A stretch of 64,000 nt of DNA from Pseudomonas vanderleydeniana (GTDB taxonomy: Bacteria > Pseudomonadota > Gammaproteobacteria > Pseudomonadales > Pseudomonadaceae), in assembly GCF_014268755.2 (NCBI RefSeq), contig NZ_CP077093.1, forward strand, positions 1,352,001 through 1,416,000, written 5' to 3'. Positions 1 to 8,755 of the stretch are shown here, one piece after another. The notes beneath the pieces are model-generated. The model searched no databases. It saw only the letters and a list, made by a program, of their open reading frames with translations, and was not told the origin of the DNA. How positions within the stretch are numbered: position 1 is the stretch's first letter; each line of letters begins with the position of its first letter. A program made the translations under genes and the position numbers.

Positions 1-382
1 AGGGACGTTCGTCGATGAACAGCGGGCAACCCAGGCAGTCGTGCACTTCCAGGTGTTCGGTCAAGCCATCGACCAGGCCGTCGTAAGGGTCCGGCAGCTC
101 GCTATCGCTGTCAAAGCGCACCGGCCCCTTGGCGTCGAGCAGGATCTGGAAGCGCGGGTGCTCGCTGACCTTGAAGCGCCGGCCCAGGGTGTCCGGGCTC
201 AAGCCGTCGACCGCCAGCGGGACCAGCGATTCGCCATCCAGGCGAAGCAGGGCGGCGGCGTCGCAGGGCAGCAGGGCTCGCATCGCGTCGAGCAGGCGAC
301 GATAACGTTCGCTTTCGGGCAGTTCCCGGGAAAGGTCCGCCACCAGCGGCAAGAGGGCGGTCAGCAGGGGCTTTGCAGTCAT
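1..382 (-). CDS. norR: Nitric oxide-responsive transcriptional regulator NorR (N-terminal part)
   Basis: Partial gene; the window edge removes everything after about 127 residues. The protein opens MTAKPLLTALLPLVADLS and covers the N-terminal GAF region, which in NorR holds the non-heme iron that senses nitric oxide. The AAA+ sigma54-activator and DNA-binding domains would lie to the left of the window. It is divergent from the flavohemoglobin gene hmp, its classic target, and two NorR-type sites lie between them. The start is the ATG at 382-380. The identity rests on the N-terminal sequence plus this context. Confidence 0.88.
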   Translation of the reverse strand, partial: MTAKPLLTALLPLVADLSRELPESERYRRLLDAMRALLPCDAAALLRLDGESLVPLAVDGLSPDTLGRRFKVSEHPRFQILLDAKGPVRFDSDSELPDPYDGLVDGLTEHLEVHDCLGCPLFIDERP

Positions 383-397
383 ATTGACTCCTGTGGT

Positions 398-434
398 GTC
401 AGGCTGACTATAAGGTCTGCGTGGTCATTATGAC
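398..434. promoter_or_regulatory. Pair of NorR-type binding sites (GT-N7-AC)
   Basis: GTCAGGCTGAC at 398-408 and GTCATTATGAC at 424-434 both fit the GT-N7-AC core of NorR enhancer sites, and both are near-palindromes. They lie about 45-80 bp upstream of a sigma54-like element, which is the right arrangement for an enhancer-bound activator. Their placement between norR and hmp supports control of hmp by NorR. This is a pattern match only; no third site was seen. Confidence 0.7.
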
Positions 435-475
435 TATTATTATTTTAACTGTTTGATTTTTAAGGTTTTTATTCT

Positions 476-490
476 TGGCATGAAGTGTGA
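476..490 (+). promoter_or_regulatory. Candidate sigma54 promoter of hmp
   Basis: TGGCA-N5-TGTGA resembles the -24/-12 sigma54 consensus (TGGCA-N5-TTGCA). The -24 half is exact; the -12 half lacks the usual GC and is weak. The expected start point, near 502, leaves a short leader before the hmp ATG at 538. The call depends on the upstream NorR-like sites, because NorR acts with sigma54. Confidence 0.5.
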
Positions 491-504
491 TTGACCCAGG
501 TCAA
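491..504. promoter_or_regulatory. FNR/ANR/DNR-type box
   Basis: TTGACCCAGGTCAA is a perfect 6-2-6 inverted repeat and fits TTGAY-N4-RTCAA, the box bound by ANR and DNR in pseudomonads. It directly follows the sigma54-like element and covers its expected start point. A regulator bound here would therefore block that promoter rather than activate from -41.5, unless another promoter is used. Confidence 0.5.
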
Positions 505-537
505 TTCAGGTACATCCTCATATCCAGGAGTTGACCC

Positions 538-1719
538 ATGCTGAGCGCCCAAGACCGTGCCATCGTCAAATCGACCGTGCCCCTGCTGGAAAGCGGTGGT
601 GAGGCACTGACCACCCATTTCTACCGGATGATGCTGTCCGAGTACCCGCAGGTGCGCCCGCTGTTCAACCAGGCCCACCAGGCCAGCGGCGACCAGCCCC
701 GTGCCCTGGCCAACGGTGTGCTGATGTATGCCCGGCACATCGACCAGCTCGACCAGTTGGGCGACCTGGTGGCGAAGATCATCAACAAGCATGTTGCACT
801 GCAGATCCTTCCCGAGCATTACCCGATTGTCGGCGCCTGCCTGCTGCGGGCCATCCGTGAAGTGCTCGGCGAGGAAATCGCCACGCCCGAGGTGCTTGCG
901 GCCTGGGGCGCTGCCTATAACCAGTTGGCCGACATCCTGATCGGTGCCGAGGCCGCGATCTATGACGAGAAGGCTGTCGCACCGGGCGGCTGGCGTGGCA
1001 GCCGTCCGTTCAAGCTGGTGGCCAAGGTCGAGGAGAGTGCGGAAATCACTTCCTTCTATTTCGAGCCGGTCGACGGCCAGGCGATCCTGGCCTTCGAACC
1101 GGGGCAGTACATCGGCATGAAGCTGCTCATCGATGGCGAGGAACTGCGTCGCAACTATTCCCTGTCGGCGCTGGCGAAGGCCGGGCAGTACCGTATCAGC
1201 GTCAAGCGCGAGGCGGGTGGCCGGGTCTCGGGTTACCTGCATGATCAGTTGGCAGTCGGTGCGACCGTTGACCTGTTCCCGCCTGCGGGCGATTTCACCC
1301 TGGTCGCCAGTGACAAGCCGCTGGTGCTGATCAGTGGCGGTGTCGGTATCACCCCGACCCTGCCGATGCTGGAAGCGGCGTTGGCGACCCAGCGGCCGGT
1401 GCATTTCATCCATTGCGCGCGCAATGGTGCGGTGCATGCCTTCCGTGACTGGGTCGACGCCCTGGCCGAACGTCATCCGCAGCTCAAGCGCTTCTACTGC
1501 TACGCCGAGGATGACGGGGTGAGCCCGGCGGCGGACAAGATCGGCCTGCTGAGCCAGGAGCAGTTGGCCCAGTGGTTGCCGGAACAGCGCGACCTGGACG
1601 CCTACTTCCTGGGGCCGAAAGGCTTCATGGGCGCGATCAAGCGCCACCTGAAGGCCCTGGGCGTGCCGGAAAAGCAGAGCCGCTATGAGTTCTTCGGTCC
1701 GGCTGCCGCCCTGGAGTAA
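538..1719 (+). CDS. hmp: Flavohemoglobin, nitric oxide dioxygenase
   Basis: Cytoplasmic NO detoxification enzyme (NO + O2 + NAD(P)H to nitrate), also called fhp in pseudomonads. The 393 residues match the usual length. The globin domain (about 1-140) carries the proximal heme histidine H85 in NKHVALQI. A ferredoxin-reductase-type FAD domain follows with RNYSLS, then a NAD domain with GGVGITPT and a C-terminal YEFFGP. The ATG at 538 follows CAGGAGTTGACCC, a usable ribosome binding site. It is divergent from norR and a strong terminator follows, so it is probably transcribed alone under NO control. Confidence 0.97.
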   Translation: MLSAQDRAIVKSTVPLLESGGEALTTHFYRMMLSEYPQVRPLFNQAHQASGDQPRALANGVLMYARHIDQLDQLGDLVAKIINKHVALQILPEHYPIVGACLLRAIREVLGEEIATPEVLAAWGAAYNQLADILIGAEAAIYDEKAVAPGGWRGSRPFKLVAKVEESAEITSFYFEPVDGQAILAFEPGQYIGMKLLIDGEELRRNYSLSALAKAGQYRISVKREAGGRVSGYLHDQLAVGATVDLFPPAGDFTLVASDKPLVLISGGVGITPTLPMLEAALATQRPVHFIHCARNGAVHAFRDWVDALAERHPQLKRFYCYAEDDGVSPAADKIGLLSQEQLAQWLPEQRDLDAYFLGPKGFMGAIKRHLKALGVPEKQSRYEFFGPAAALE

Positions 1720-1754
1720 GGCAGTTCCCACCGTTGTTTCGTAGCTTTCCCGAC

Positions 1755-1788
1755 AAGCCCCGTGCAGCCCGGCTGCCACGGGGCTTTT
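1755..1788 (+). terminator. Rho-independent terminator of hmp
   Basis: The stem AAGCCCCGTG / CACGGGGCTT encloses a GC-rich loop and is followed by a run of T. It starts 36 bp past the hmp stop codon. Confidence 0.9.
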
Positions 1789-2046
1789 TCATGTCGGCAA
1801 AATCCCTCCGTGGTTAATCCGCCTTTAATCGACTTCGCGTTAATTCGCCGGAGTTGATCGGCGCATCTGCCGTTCTCGGCTGTTCGATACGCTCAAAGGT
1901 CATCTCCTGCGTGTAGACTGGCGAACCAGGGATCGACCACGCCCGGATGGCGCCCCGTGCGCCGGACGAAGGCAACCTCGGCCTGTTGCAGCTGCCGCCA
2001 GCACTGCCCTGCGGCCGATCCAATAACGAGTCATAAGGGAAATGGG

Positions 2047-2556
2047 ATGAATGACGAAATGATGCGGTTGGGACGGGAAAAGCGCTTTCTCGTCCTGCTG
2101 GGGGGGATCTGCCTGGCCCTGATCGGCGGTGCGCTGTACATGCAGGTGGTGCTGGGCGAAGCGCCTTGCCCGCTGTGTATCCTGCAACGCTACGCCTTGC
2201 TGTTCATCGCGATCTTCGCCTTCATCGGCGCCGCGATGCCGACCCGGCGCAGCCTGTCGGTGCTTGAAGGGCTGGCATGGCTGAGCGCGATCGGCGGCCT
2301 CGCGGTGGCGGGCCGGCATGTCTACATCCAGGCCTTTCCGCAGGTCAGTTGTGGCATCGATGTGCTGCAGCCGATCGTCGACGGCCTGCCGCTGGCCAAA
2401 CTGTTCCCGCTGGGCTTCCAGGTCGATGGCTTCTGCGAAACCCCATATCCGCCGGTGCTTGGTTTGTCCCTCGCGCAGTGGGCCCTGGTAGCCTTCGTGC
2501 TGACCGTGGTGCTGGTGCCGCTGGGTATCTACCGCAACCGTAAGAACGCTCGCTGA
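2047..2556 (+). CDS. dsbB: Disulfide bond formation protein DsbB
   Basis: Inner-membrane quinone reductase that reoxidises periplasmic DsbA. The 169-residue protein has four hydrophobic helices and both catalytic cysteine pairs: C41-P-L-C44 in the first periplasmic loop, and C102 with C130 in the second. The start is the ATG at 2047, reading MNDEMMRLGREK. An upstream in-frame start at 1957 would add 30 residues unlike the family. A terminator follows directly and the gene appears monocistronic. It could be one of two dsbB paralogs common in Pseudomonas; which one is not decidable here. Confidence 0.95.
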   Translation: MNDEMMRLGREKRFLVLLGGICLALIGGALYMQVVLGEAPCPLCILQRYALLFIAIFAFIGAAMPTRRSLSVLEGLAWLSAIGGLAVAGRHVYIQAFPQVSCGIDVLQPIVDGLPLAKLFPLGFQVDGFCETPYPPVLGLSLAQWALVAFVLTVVLVPLGIYRNRKNAR

Positions 2557-2569
2557 GCGGCCTCTCGGG

Positions 2570-2604
2570 CGCCCCGGTTCCGTAGCCCGGAATCGGGGCG
2601 TTTT
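2570..2604 (+). terminator. Rho-independent terminator of dsbB
   Basis: CGCCCCG pairs with CGGGGCG, with an inner GTTCCG/CGGAAT stem, and TTTT follows. It lies 13 bp after the dsbB stop. Confidence 0.88.
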
Positions 2605-3340
2605 CGTGTCTGGAAGCCGGTAAAAATGACCGTGACGAAAGGCAACAAAAGGCCCGAAAAAAGTGCGACATATTGTCACGTCGCAGGGTGCGCAGGGGGG
2701 CCTTTCGGTTCGTTGAGGCCTGTCCAATCGACAACAATTCCCGGGAAAGTTCCGTTCGCCGATTTTCTCCCGTATCCCTCGCCGGGAGCCTCTTTCAGGC
2801 GCCCCAATACTTGCCATGGCCCCCGTTTTACAGGGGGTAGAGCCGCCTCGTAGGGTGTTTCAGGAGGCCTGGCGGAGCATAGCAGATTGTCCGATAGAAG
2901 AACGTATCAGTGCTTCTTGTTGAGAATGAAAAGCGATACGATTCTGTATCATTGCAAAAACGGCGAAGGATTGTTGCGCCACTTGATAAAAAATATTTCA
3001 GGATGAGACATGGTTTATAAAACCCGACATATCTACAATCGCCCGCACTGAGTGTCCTGCGTCGTTCATTTTTTGAGCGGGCACAGGGGCCAAAAGGTGC
3101 CATGCGATCCCGGGTGCAGGCAACCTTCCAAGTATCCGCACCAAATGGAATTGGTCTGTAACAAGGCCTTTGACCGACGAAATCGAATAAGACTCACTGC
3201 CAGCTCCGGATGTGCCGATCAGCGATCAGCGCGAAGGGCAGGCCCTTATTCAATTGAAGAAAAATGCCAACCCTTGGCAGGGTGAAGTGTTGGCGATCAA
3301 AACCCAACTGCATTGCGCAAGCTGCTTTAGAGGTCGTGAG
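2605..3340 (+). other. Long untranslated region upstream of cyoA
   Basis: About 735 bp without a convincing gene. A possible sigma70 promoter is TGGTTT (3011-3016), a 17-bp spacer and TACAAT (3034-3039), which would give a leader of roughly 300 nt. At about 2910-2950 a potential stem, CGTATC...GATACG, encloses a GCTT/AAGC pair. No clear ANR, Fur or riboswitch pattern was recognised. Short ORFs here (for example 2626-2853) have no family features. Confidence 0.4.
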
Positions 3341-4267
3341 ATGAGTAAAACTAGGTACCCCAGATTGCTAGGCTTATTGCCGCTGCTCGGCACGTTGTTG
3401 CTGGGAGGGTGCAACATGACCTTGCTTGACCCCAAAGGTCAGGTAGGCCTGGACGAACGTAACCTGATCATCACCGCCACGCTGCTGATGCTGTTGGTCG
3501 TGGTGCCGGTGATCTTTATGACCCTTGCCTTTGCATGGAAATACCGTGCATCGAACAAGGACGCCACCTACGCGCCGAAATGGAACCACTCGACCAAGAT
3601 CGAAATCGTGGTCTGGGCTGTTCCGGCCATCATCATCCTGTTCCTGGGCATCGTGACCTACAAGTCGACCCACGCCCTGGACCCGTATCGTCCGCTGGAA
3701 TCCGACGTCAAGCCGATCAACGTCGAAGTGGTTTCGCTGGACTGGAAGTGGCTGTTCATCTACCCGGACCAGGGTATCGCCACCGTCAACAAGCTGGTCT
3801 TCCCGGCCAACACCCCAGTCAACTTCCGGATCACCTCTGACTCCGTGATGAACTCGTTCTTCATCCCGGGCCTGGGTGGCCAGATCTACGCAATGGCTGG
3901 CATGCAGACCAAGCTGCACCTGATCTCCAACGAGAATCACGTGTACGAAGGTATCTCCGCCAACTACAGCGGTGCCGGCTTCACCGGTATGAAATTCAAA
4001 GCGATCGCAACCAGCCAGGCGGATTTCGATGCCTGGGTAGCTGAGGTCAAGCAGTCACCTAAACAGCTTGAACAAGCCGAATACGCAGAACTTTCCAAGC
4101 CGAGCCAGGACAACCCGGTCGAGCTTTATTCTTCCGTCACGCCGAACCTGTTCCAGATCATCGTCGACAAGTACGAAGGCATGAAACCAGGCAAGCCGGT
4201 CGAGCACGAGAAGAAAGAAGTGGCCGCAACGGAAGGTTCGCATTCAGCTGCCGGGGCAGAGGAGTAA
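3341..4267 (+). CDS. cyoA: Cytochrome bo3 ubiquinol oxidase subunit II
   Basis: Subunit II of the heme-copper quinol oxidase, inner membrane. The 308-residue protein has a lipoprotein signal peptide ending in the lipobox LLGGC, then two transmembrane helices (about 43-65 and 85-107). A periplasmic cupredoxin-like domain lacks the CuA ligands, as expected for a quinol rather than cytochrome c oxidase. The ATG at 3341 puts the signal peptide at the N terminus; a longer in-frame start at 3212 would bury it. It is the first gene of cyoABCDE, 3 bp before cyoB. Confidence 0.96.
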   Translation: MSKTRYPRLLGLLPLLGTLLLGGCNMTLLDPKGQVGLDERNLIITATLLMLLVVVPVIFMTLAFAWKYRASNKDATYAPKWNHSTKIEIVVWAVPAIIILFLGIVTYKSTHALDPYRPLESDVKPINVEVVSLDWKWLFIYPDQGIATVNKLVFPANTPVNFRITSDSVMNSFFIPGLGGQIYAMAGMQTKLHLISNENHVYEGISANYSGAGFTGMKFKAIATSQADFDAWVAEVKQSPKQLEQAEYAELSKPSQDNPVELYSSVTPNLFQIIVDKYEGMKPGKPVEHEKKEVAATEGSHSAAGAEE

Positions 4268-4270
4268 ACG

Positions 4271-6289
4271 ATGTTTGGTAAATTAAGTTGGGACGCGGTC
4301 CCGTTCCACGAACCGATCGTCATGGTGACACTCGCCATGATCGCGATCGGTGGCCTGGCGGTCTTCGCGGCCATCACCTACTTCAAGAAGTGGACCTACC
4401 TGTGGTCCGAGTGGCTGACTTCGGTCGACCACAAGAAAATCGGCGTGATGTACATCGTCGTCGCCATGGTCATGCTGCTGCGCGGCTTCGCCGACGCGAT
4501 CATGATGCGTTCCCAGCTGGCCATGGCCACCGAGGGTTCGCCTGGCTACCTGCCTCCTCACCACTATGACCAGATCTTCACCGCCCACGGTGTGATCATG
4601 ATCATTTTCATGGCGATGCCATTCTTCACCGGCCTGATGAACATCGTCGTGCCGCTGCAGATCGGTGCGCGTGACGTTGCCTACCCGTTCCTGAACTCCC
4701 TGAGCTTCTGGCTGCTGGTTTCCGGCGTGGTGCTGATCAACCTGTCCCTGGGCGTTGGCGAGTTCGCCAAGACCGGTTGGGTTGCCTATCCGCCGCTGTC
4801 GGGGCTGCAATACAGTCCGGGCGTGGGTGTGGACTACTACATCTGGGCGCTGCAGCTATCGGGTCTGGGTACGACGTTGACCGGGGTCAACTTCCTGGCG
4901 ACCGTACTGAAGATGCGTACTCCTGGCATGAAACTGATGGACATGCCGATCTTCACCTGGACCTGCACCTGGGCCAACGTCCTGATCGTGGCTTCGTTCC
5001 CGATCCTGACCGCCACCCTGGCACTGCTGACCCTCGACCGTTATCTGGATTTCCACGTGTTCACCAATGAACTCGGCGGCAACCCGATGATGTACGTCAA
5101 CCTGTTCTGGGCCTGGGGTCACCCCGAGGTTTACATCCTGATCCTGCCGGCTTTCGGTGTGTTCTCCGAAGTCATCTCGACCTTCTCCGGCAAGAAACTG
5201 TTCGGCCACCACTCGATGATCTACGCCAGCGGCGCGATCTCGGTGCTGGGTTTCATGGTTTGGCTGCACCACTTCTTCACCATGGGTTCGGGTGCGAACG
5301 TCAACGCCTTCTTCGGCCTGGCGACCATGCTGATCTCGATCCCGACCGGGGTGAAGCTGTTCAACTGGCTGTTCACCATCTACCGTGGTCGCCTGCGTTT
5401 CACCAGCCAGGTTCTGTGGACCCTGGGCTTCATGGTGACCTTCGCCATCGGTGGCATGACCGGCGTTCTGCTGGCCGTTCCAGGTGCCGACTTCGTTCTG
5501 CACAACAGCCTGTTCGTTATTGCCCACTTCCACAACGTGATCATCGGTGGTGCGGTATTCGGCTACATCGCCGGCTTCAGCTTCTGGTTCCCGAAAGCCT
5601 TCGGCTTCAAGCTGCATGAAGGTTGGGGCAAGGCTGCATTCTGGTTCTGGATCACTGGCTTCTTCGTTGCGTTCATGCCGCTCTACGCTCTGGGCTTCAT
5701 GGGCATGACCCGTCGCCTGAACGCCACCACCAACCCTGAGTGGGTACCGTACCTGTACGTTGCCTTCGTGGGTGCGATCCTGATCGCCTTCGGTATCGCT
5801 TCGCAGCTGATCCAGATCTACGTCAGCGTACGTGATCGCAAGCAGAACCTGGACGTGACCGGCGACCCATGGAACGGCCACACCCTGGAATGGTCGACCT
5901 CGTCGCCACCTCCGTTCTACAACTTCGCCGAACTGCCGAAAGCCGACGCTGTCGACGCGTTCACCGAAGCCAAGGAAAACGGTACTGCCTACAGCGTGCC
6001 AAAGCGTTACCAGCCGATCCACATGCCGAACAACACCGCGACCGGCCTGGTCATGGGTGCTCTGCTGACCGTCTTCGGTTTCGCGATGATCTGGCACATC
6101 TGGTGGATGGCGATCGCCAGCCTCGCAGGTACCGTGATCTATTTCATCATCCATGCTGCCCGTGATGACCAGGGCTACATGGTGCCGGTAGAGACCATCG
6201 AACGCATCGAAGCCGAACAGCACAAGGTGCTGGTCGAGGCCAAGGTGATTCCGGCCTCCCGTGTTGAAACCTCGTTGGAAAAGGCTTAA
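4271..6289 (+). CDS. cyoB: Cytochrome bo3 ubiquinol oxidase subunit I
   Basis: Catalytic subunit that reduces O2 to water and pumps protons. The 672 residues align with Escherichia coli numbering: H106 and H421 (low-spin heme b), H284 with Y288 in WGHPEVY, H333-H334 (CuB) and H419 (heme o3) in AHFHN. It is a many-helix integral membrane protein. It sits inside the cyo operon with only 3 bp to each neighbour, so it is certainly co-transcribed. Confidence 0.98.
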   Translation: MFGKLSWDAVPFHEPIVMVTLAMIAIGGLAVFAAITYFKKWTYLWSEWLTSVDHKKIGVMYIVVAMVMLLRGFADAIMMRSQLAMATEGSPGYLPPHHYDQIFTAHGVIMIIFMAMPFFTGLMNIVVPLQIGARDVAYPFLNSLSFWLLVSGVVLINLSLGVGEFAKTGWVAYPPLSGLQYSPGVGVDYYIWALQLSGLGTTLTGVNFLATVLKMRTPGMKLMDMPIFTWTCTWANVLIVASFPILTATLALLTLDRYLDFHVFTNELGGNPMMYVNLFWAWGHPEVYILILPAFGVFSEVISTFSGKKLFGHHSMIYASGAISVLGFMVWLHHFFTMGSGANVNAFFGLATMLISIPTGVKLFNWLFTIYRGRLRFTSQVLWTLGFMVTFAIGGMTGVLLAVPGADFVLHNSLFVIAHFHNVIIGGAVFGYIAGFSFWFPKAFGFKLHEGWGKAAFWFWITGFFVAFMPLYALGFMGMTRRLNATTNPEWVPYLYVAFVGAILIAFGIASQLIQIYVSVRDRKQNLDVTGDPWNGHTLEWSTSSPPPFYNFAELPKADAVDAFTEAKENGTAYSVPKRYQPIHMPNNTATGLVMGALLTVFGFAMIWHIWWMAIASLAGTVIYFIIHAARDDQGYMVPVETIERIEAEQHKVLVEAKVIPASRVETSLEKA

Positions 6290-6292
6290 ACC

Positions 6293-6919
6293 ATGTCGAA
6301 TGCAGTGACTCATGCTGGACACGCCCATGGTCATGACCATGGGCACGATGACCACCACCACGACTCGGGCGAGATGACCGTATTCGGTTTCTGGCTCTAC
6401 CTGATGACCGACTGCATCCTGTTTGCGTCGATCTTCGCAGCGTACGCGGTACTGGTTAACAACGTAGCGGGTGGCCCGTCGGGCCACGACATCTTCGAGC
6501 TGCCATACGTGCTGGGCGAAACCGCCTGCCTGTTGCTCAGCTCGATCACCTACGGCTTCGCCATGCTGGCGTTGTTCAAGGGCAAGAAAGGCCAGGTACT
6601 GGGCTGGTTGGCGATCACCTTCCTGTTCGGCCTGGGCTTCATCGGCATGGAAATCAACGAATTCCACAAGCTGATCGAAGAAGGCTACGGTCCTAACCGC
6701 AGCGGCTTCCTGTCCGGTTTCTTCACCCTGGTCGGGACCCACGGTCTGCACGTCACCAGCGGCCTGATCTGGATGGCCGTGATGATGTACCAGGTCTGGA
6801 AAAAGGGCCTGACGCCGACCAACACCACTCGCCTGAGCTGCCTGAGCCTGTTCTGGCACTTCCTGGACGTCGTGTGGATCTGCGTATTCACCGTTGTTTA
6901 CCTGATGGGGACCCTGTAA
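6293..6919 (+). CDS. cyoC: Cytochrome bo3 ubiquinol oxidase subunit III
   Basis: Structural subunit III, 208 residues with five transmembrane helices, of the heme-copper oxidase subunit III family. The N terminus is a histidine-rich tail ([18 protein letters not shown]), longer in His than typical and possibly metal-binding. It lies between cyoB and cyoD; its stop codon is immediately followed by the cyoD ATG. Confidence 0.97.
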   Translation: MSNAVTHAGHAHGHDHGHDDHHHDSGEMTVFGFWLYLMTDCILFASIFAAYAVLVNNVAGGPSGHDIFELPYVLGETACLLLSSITYGFAMLALFKGKKGQVLGWLAITFLFGLGFIGMEINEFHKLIEEGYGPNRSGFLSGFFTLVGTHGLHVTSGLIWMAVMMYQVWKKGLTPTNTTRLSCLSLFWHFLDVVWICVFTVVYLMGTL

Positions 6920-7249
6920 ATGGCTAATGCACACCATTCCAGTGATGCCAACCATGGCAGCGTGAAGTCCTACATGATCGGCTTCATCCTGTCGATCATC
7001 CTGACTGCCATCCCGTTCGGCCTGGTGATGTACCCGTCGCTGCCCAAAGCCGCGACCCTGTGGATCGTGCTGATCTTCGCAGTGATCCAGGTGCTGGTGC
7101 ACCTGGTGTACTTCCTGCACCTGGACCGCTCCGCCGCGCAACGCAACAACGTGATCGCGTTCATTTTCGCGGCGCTGGTGATCGTCCTGCTGGTAGGTCT
7201 GTCGCTGTGGATCATGTTCACTATCCACGCCGTCATGATGGCGAAGTGA
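6920..7249 (+). CDS. cyoD: Cytochrome bo3 ubiquinol oxidase subunit IV
   Basis: Small three-helix subunit (109 residues) thought to assist assembly of the CuB site. It shows the family pattern of a short polar N terminus followed by hydrophobic helices, with HLVYFLHLD between helices 2 and 3. It abuts cyoC with no gap and lies 10 bp before cyoE. Confidence 0.96.
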   Translation: MANAHHSSDANHGSVKSYMIGFILSIILTAIPFGLVMYPSLPKAATLWIVLIFAVIQVLVHLVYFLHLDRSAAQRNNVIAFIFAALVIVLLVGLSLWIMFTIHAVMMAK

Positions 7250-7259
7250 GGTAAACCCG

Positions 7260-8147
7260 ATGTCGCTCAAGCACTTTATCCAAATCACCAAACCGGGGAT
7301 CATTTTCGGTAACGTGCTTTCTGTGGCGGGTGGTTTCTTCCTGGCCTCCAAGGGGCATGTCGATCTGGCCATCTTCCTGGCGGCCATGATCGGCACTTCG
7401 CTGGTGGTAGCGTCCGGTTGCGTGTTCAACAACTGCATCGACCGTGACATCGACCTGAAGATGGAGCGCACCAAGAACCGCGTGCTGGTCCAGGGCCTCA
7501 TCTCCCTGAAGCTGGCGCTGGTCTACGCGACCGTCCTCGGCGTCGCCGGCGTGGCCTTGCTGTATCGCGTCGCCAACCCGTTGGCGGCGCTGTTCGCGGT
7601 AATCGGCTTCGTCATCTACGTCGGCCTCTACAGCCTGTATTTCAAGCGCAAGTCGGTTCACGGCACGCTGATCGGCAGTCTGTCGGGGGCGATGCCACCG
7701 GTGATCGGTTACGTTGCGGTCAGCAACAGCTTCGACATGGCGGCATTGACGCTGCTGGTGATGTTCAGCCTGTGGCAGATGCCGCATTCCTACGCCATCG
7801 CGATCTTCCGCTTCAACGATTACCTGGCCGCATCGATTCCGGTGCTGCCAGTGAAGCGCGGGATCGTGGTCGCCAAGAAGCACATCCTGCTCTACATCCT
7901 GGCTTTCGTCGCAGCGACGCTGATGCTGACTTTCAGCGGCTATGCCGGCATGAGCTACCTCGCAGTGGCCGCCGCCATGGGCATGTACTGGTTGTACATG
8001 GCCTGGACCGGCTACAAGGCGGTGGATGACACGGTCTGGGCACGCAAGCTGTTCGTGTTCTCGATCTTCACCATTACCGCCCTGAGCGTGATGATGTCCC
8101 TGGATTTCAAAGTGCCGACCGAGTTGTTGCTGACTTATGCGCACTGA
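7260..8147 (+). CDS. cyoE: Protoheme IX farnesyltransferase (heme O synthase)
   Basis: UbiA-superfamily membrane prenyltransferase that converts heme B to heme O for the bo3 oxidase. The 295 residues form about nine helices and carry the aspartate-rich motif [14 protein letters not shown] second conserved loop reads [13 protein letters not shown]. It is the last gene of cyoABCDE; a strong terminator lies 17 bp after its stop. Confidence 0.97.
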   Translation: MSLKHFIQITKPGIIFGNVLSVAGGFFLASKGHVDLAIFLAAMIGTSLVVASGCVFNNCIDRDIDLKMERTKNRVLVQGLISLKLALVYATVLGVAGVALLYRVANPLAALFAVIGFVIYVGLYSLYFKRKSVHGTLIGSLSGAMPPVIGYVAVSNSFDMAALTLLVMFSLWQMPHSYAIAIFRFNDYLAASIPVLPVKRGIVVAKKHILLYILAFVAATLMLTFSGYAGMSYLAVAAAMGMYWLYMAWTGYKAVDDTVWARKLFVFSIFTITALSVMMSLDFKVPTELLLTYAH

Positions 8148-8163
8148 GTGACCCGCATGACGG

Positions 8164-8202
8164 AAAAGCCCCGCCTTCGAGAGAAGAGCGGGGCTTTTTT
8201 TT
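8164..8202 (+). terminator. Rho-independent terminator of the cyo operon
   Basis: AAAGCCCCGC pairs with GCGGGGCTTT around a 13-nt loop and is followed by eight T in a row. Confidence 0.92.
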
Positions 8203-8298
8203 GTCTGCCAGCGGGCCGCCTGGAGGGGATCAGTAGACCGACCGGGTGGGGCATGGGTGCAGGCCCAATGCCTCCCATGCTCGCGAACAGCGCAGAGG

Positions 8299-8316
8299 TA
8301 TGGCGAAAGGCTTACA
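8299..8316 (+). promoter_or_regulatory. GacA-type upstream activating sequence of the first rsmX-like RNA
   Basis: TATGGCGAAAGGCTTACA matches the half-palindromic GacA box (consensus TGTAAG-N6-CTTACA; rsmX variants begin TATAGC). The same 18-mer recurs with two changes at 15114-15131, in each case about 73 bp upstream of the predicted RNA start. A conserved CTTAATCTACACC lies between box and RNA in both copies and probably contains the -10 region. Confidence 0.75.
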
Positions 8317-8372
8317 CGCGCTGGCAGTGATCTCCTCTGTTGACGATTCCCGGGTAGGCTTAATCTACACCT

Positions 8373-8485
8373 ACTGCTGCTGCGCAAGGATGTGTACAGC
8401 TTCAGGGACGACAGGCCCGGACCAGGACGGTCGATGACAGGAGTCGTGATGGGCAACAAAGAACCCGCTTAGGCGGGTTTTTTGT
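8373..8485 (+). ncRNA. rsmX: rsmX-like regulatory small RNA, copy 1
   Basis: About 110 nt, the usual size of RsmX, bounded by a conserved promoter element and a strong terminator (AACCCGC TTA GCGGGTT then T6). Five GGA motifs lie at 8388, 8406, 8419, 8425 and 8440; such motifs bind RsmA/RsmE dimers and titrate them away from mRNAs. A GacA box lies upstream, so expression should depend on GacS/GacA. It resembles the locus at 15187-15300 in promoter, GGA number and terminator. The exact 5-prime end is estimated. Confidence 0.78.
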
Positions 8486-8662
8486 TGCCTGTGGAAAAGT
8501 GACGTTTCATTCATCCATTACCAGCACTCGATCGTGACGGCTGCCGGGTAAAGGGCGCCCTAGAGCGGTCGGGGCGGGCAAGCCGGCCTTCGGCCATTCC
8601 GGCGTGGATTGCCTGGTTGTCCAGCGGTGATTGCCGGCACCTGCTATTTTCCGAAGTGCACT

Positions 8663-8689
8663 TCAAGTTGTCATATCACTTGCCGATAG
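8663..8689 (+). promoter_or_regulatory. Sigma28 (FliA) promoter of the chemoreceptor gene
   Basis: TCAAGTTG, an 11-bp spacer and GCCGATAG match the FliA consensus TAAAGTTT-N11-GCCGATAA with correct spacing. It lies 67 bp upstream of the receptor start codon, which fits motility-linked expression. The 177 bp between the rsmX-like terminator and this promoter hold nothing recognised. Confidence 0.85.
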
Positions 8690-8755
8690 AATGCCAACCG
8701 TCGGCAGCCATGCCCACGCTACTTCACTTCGGATCATCCCAGGAAAAAGGCCGCC

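Noticed and set aside
2626..2853. 75-codon plus-strand ORF upstream of cyoA
   Set aside because: No ribosome binding site of note, no family features, atypical composition; treated as leader DNA.
2920..2960. Possible Fur box before cyoA
   Set aside because: GAGAATGAAAAGCGATACG only loosely resembles the 19-bp consensus.
2984..3000. Possible ANR box TTGAT... before cyoA
   Set aside because: The second half-site ATCAA is missing.
4856..7501. Long minus-strand ORF opposite cyoB-cyoE
   Set aside because: Rich in His, Asp and Gln as expected for the reverse of membrane-protein codons; no start signal or domain.
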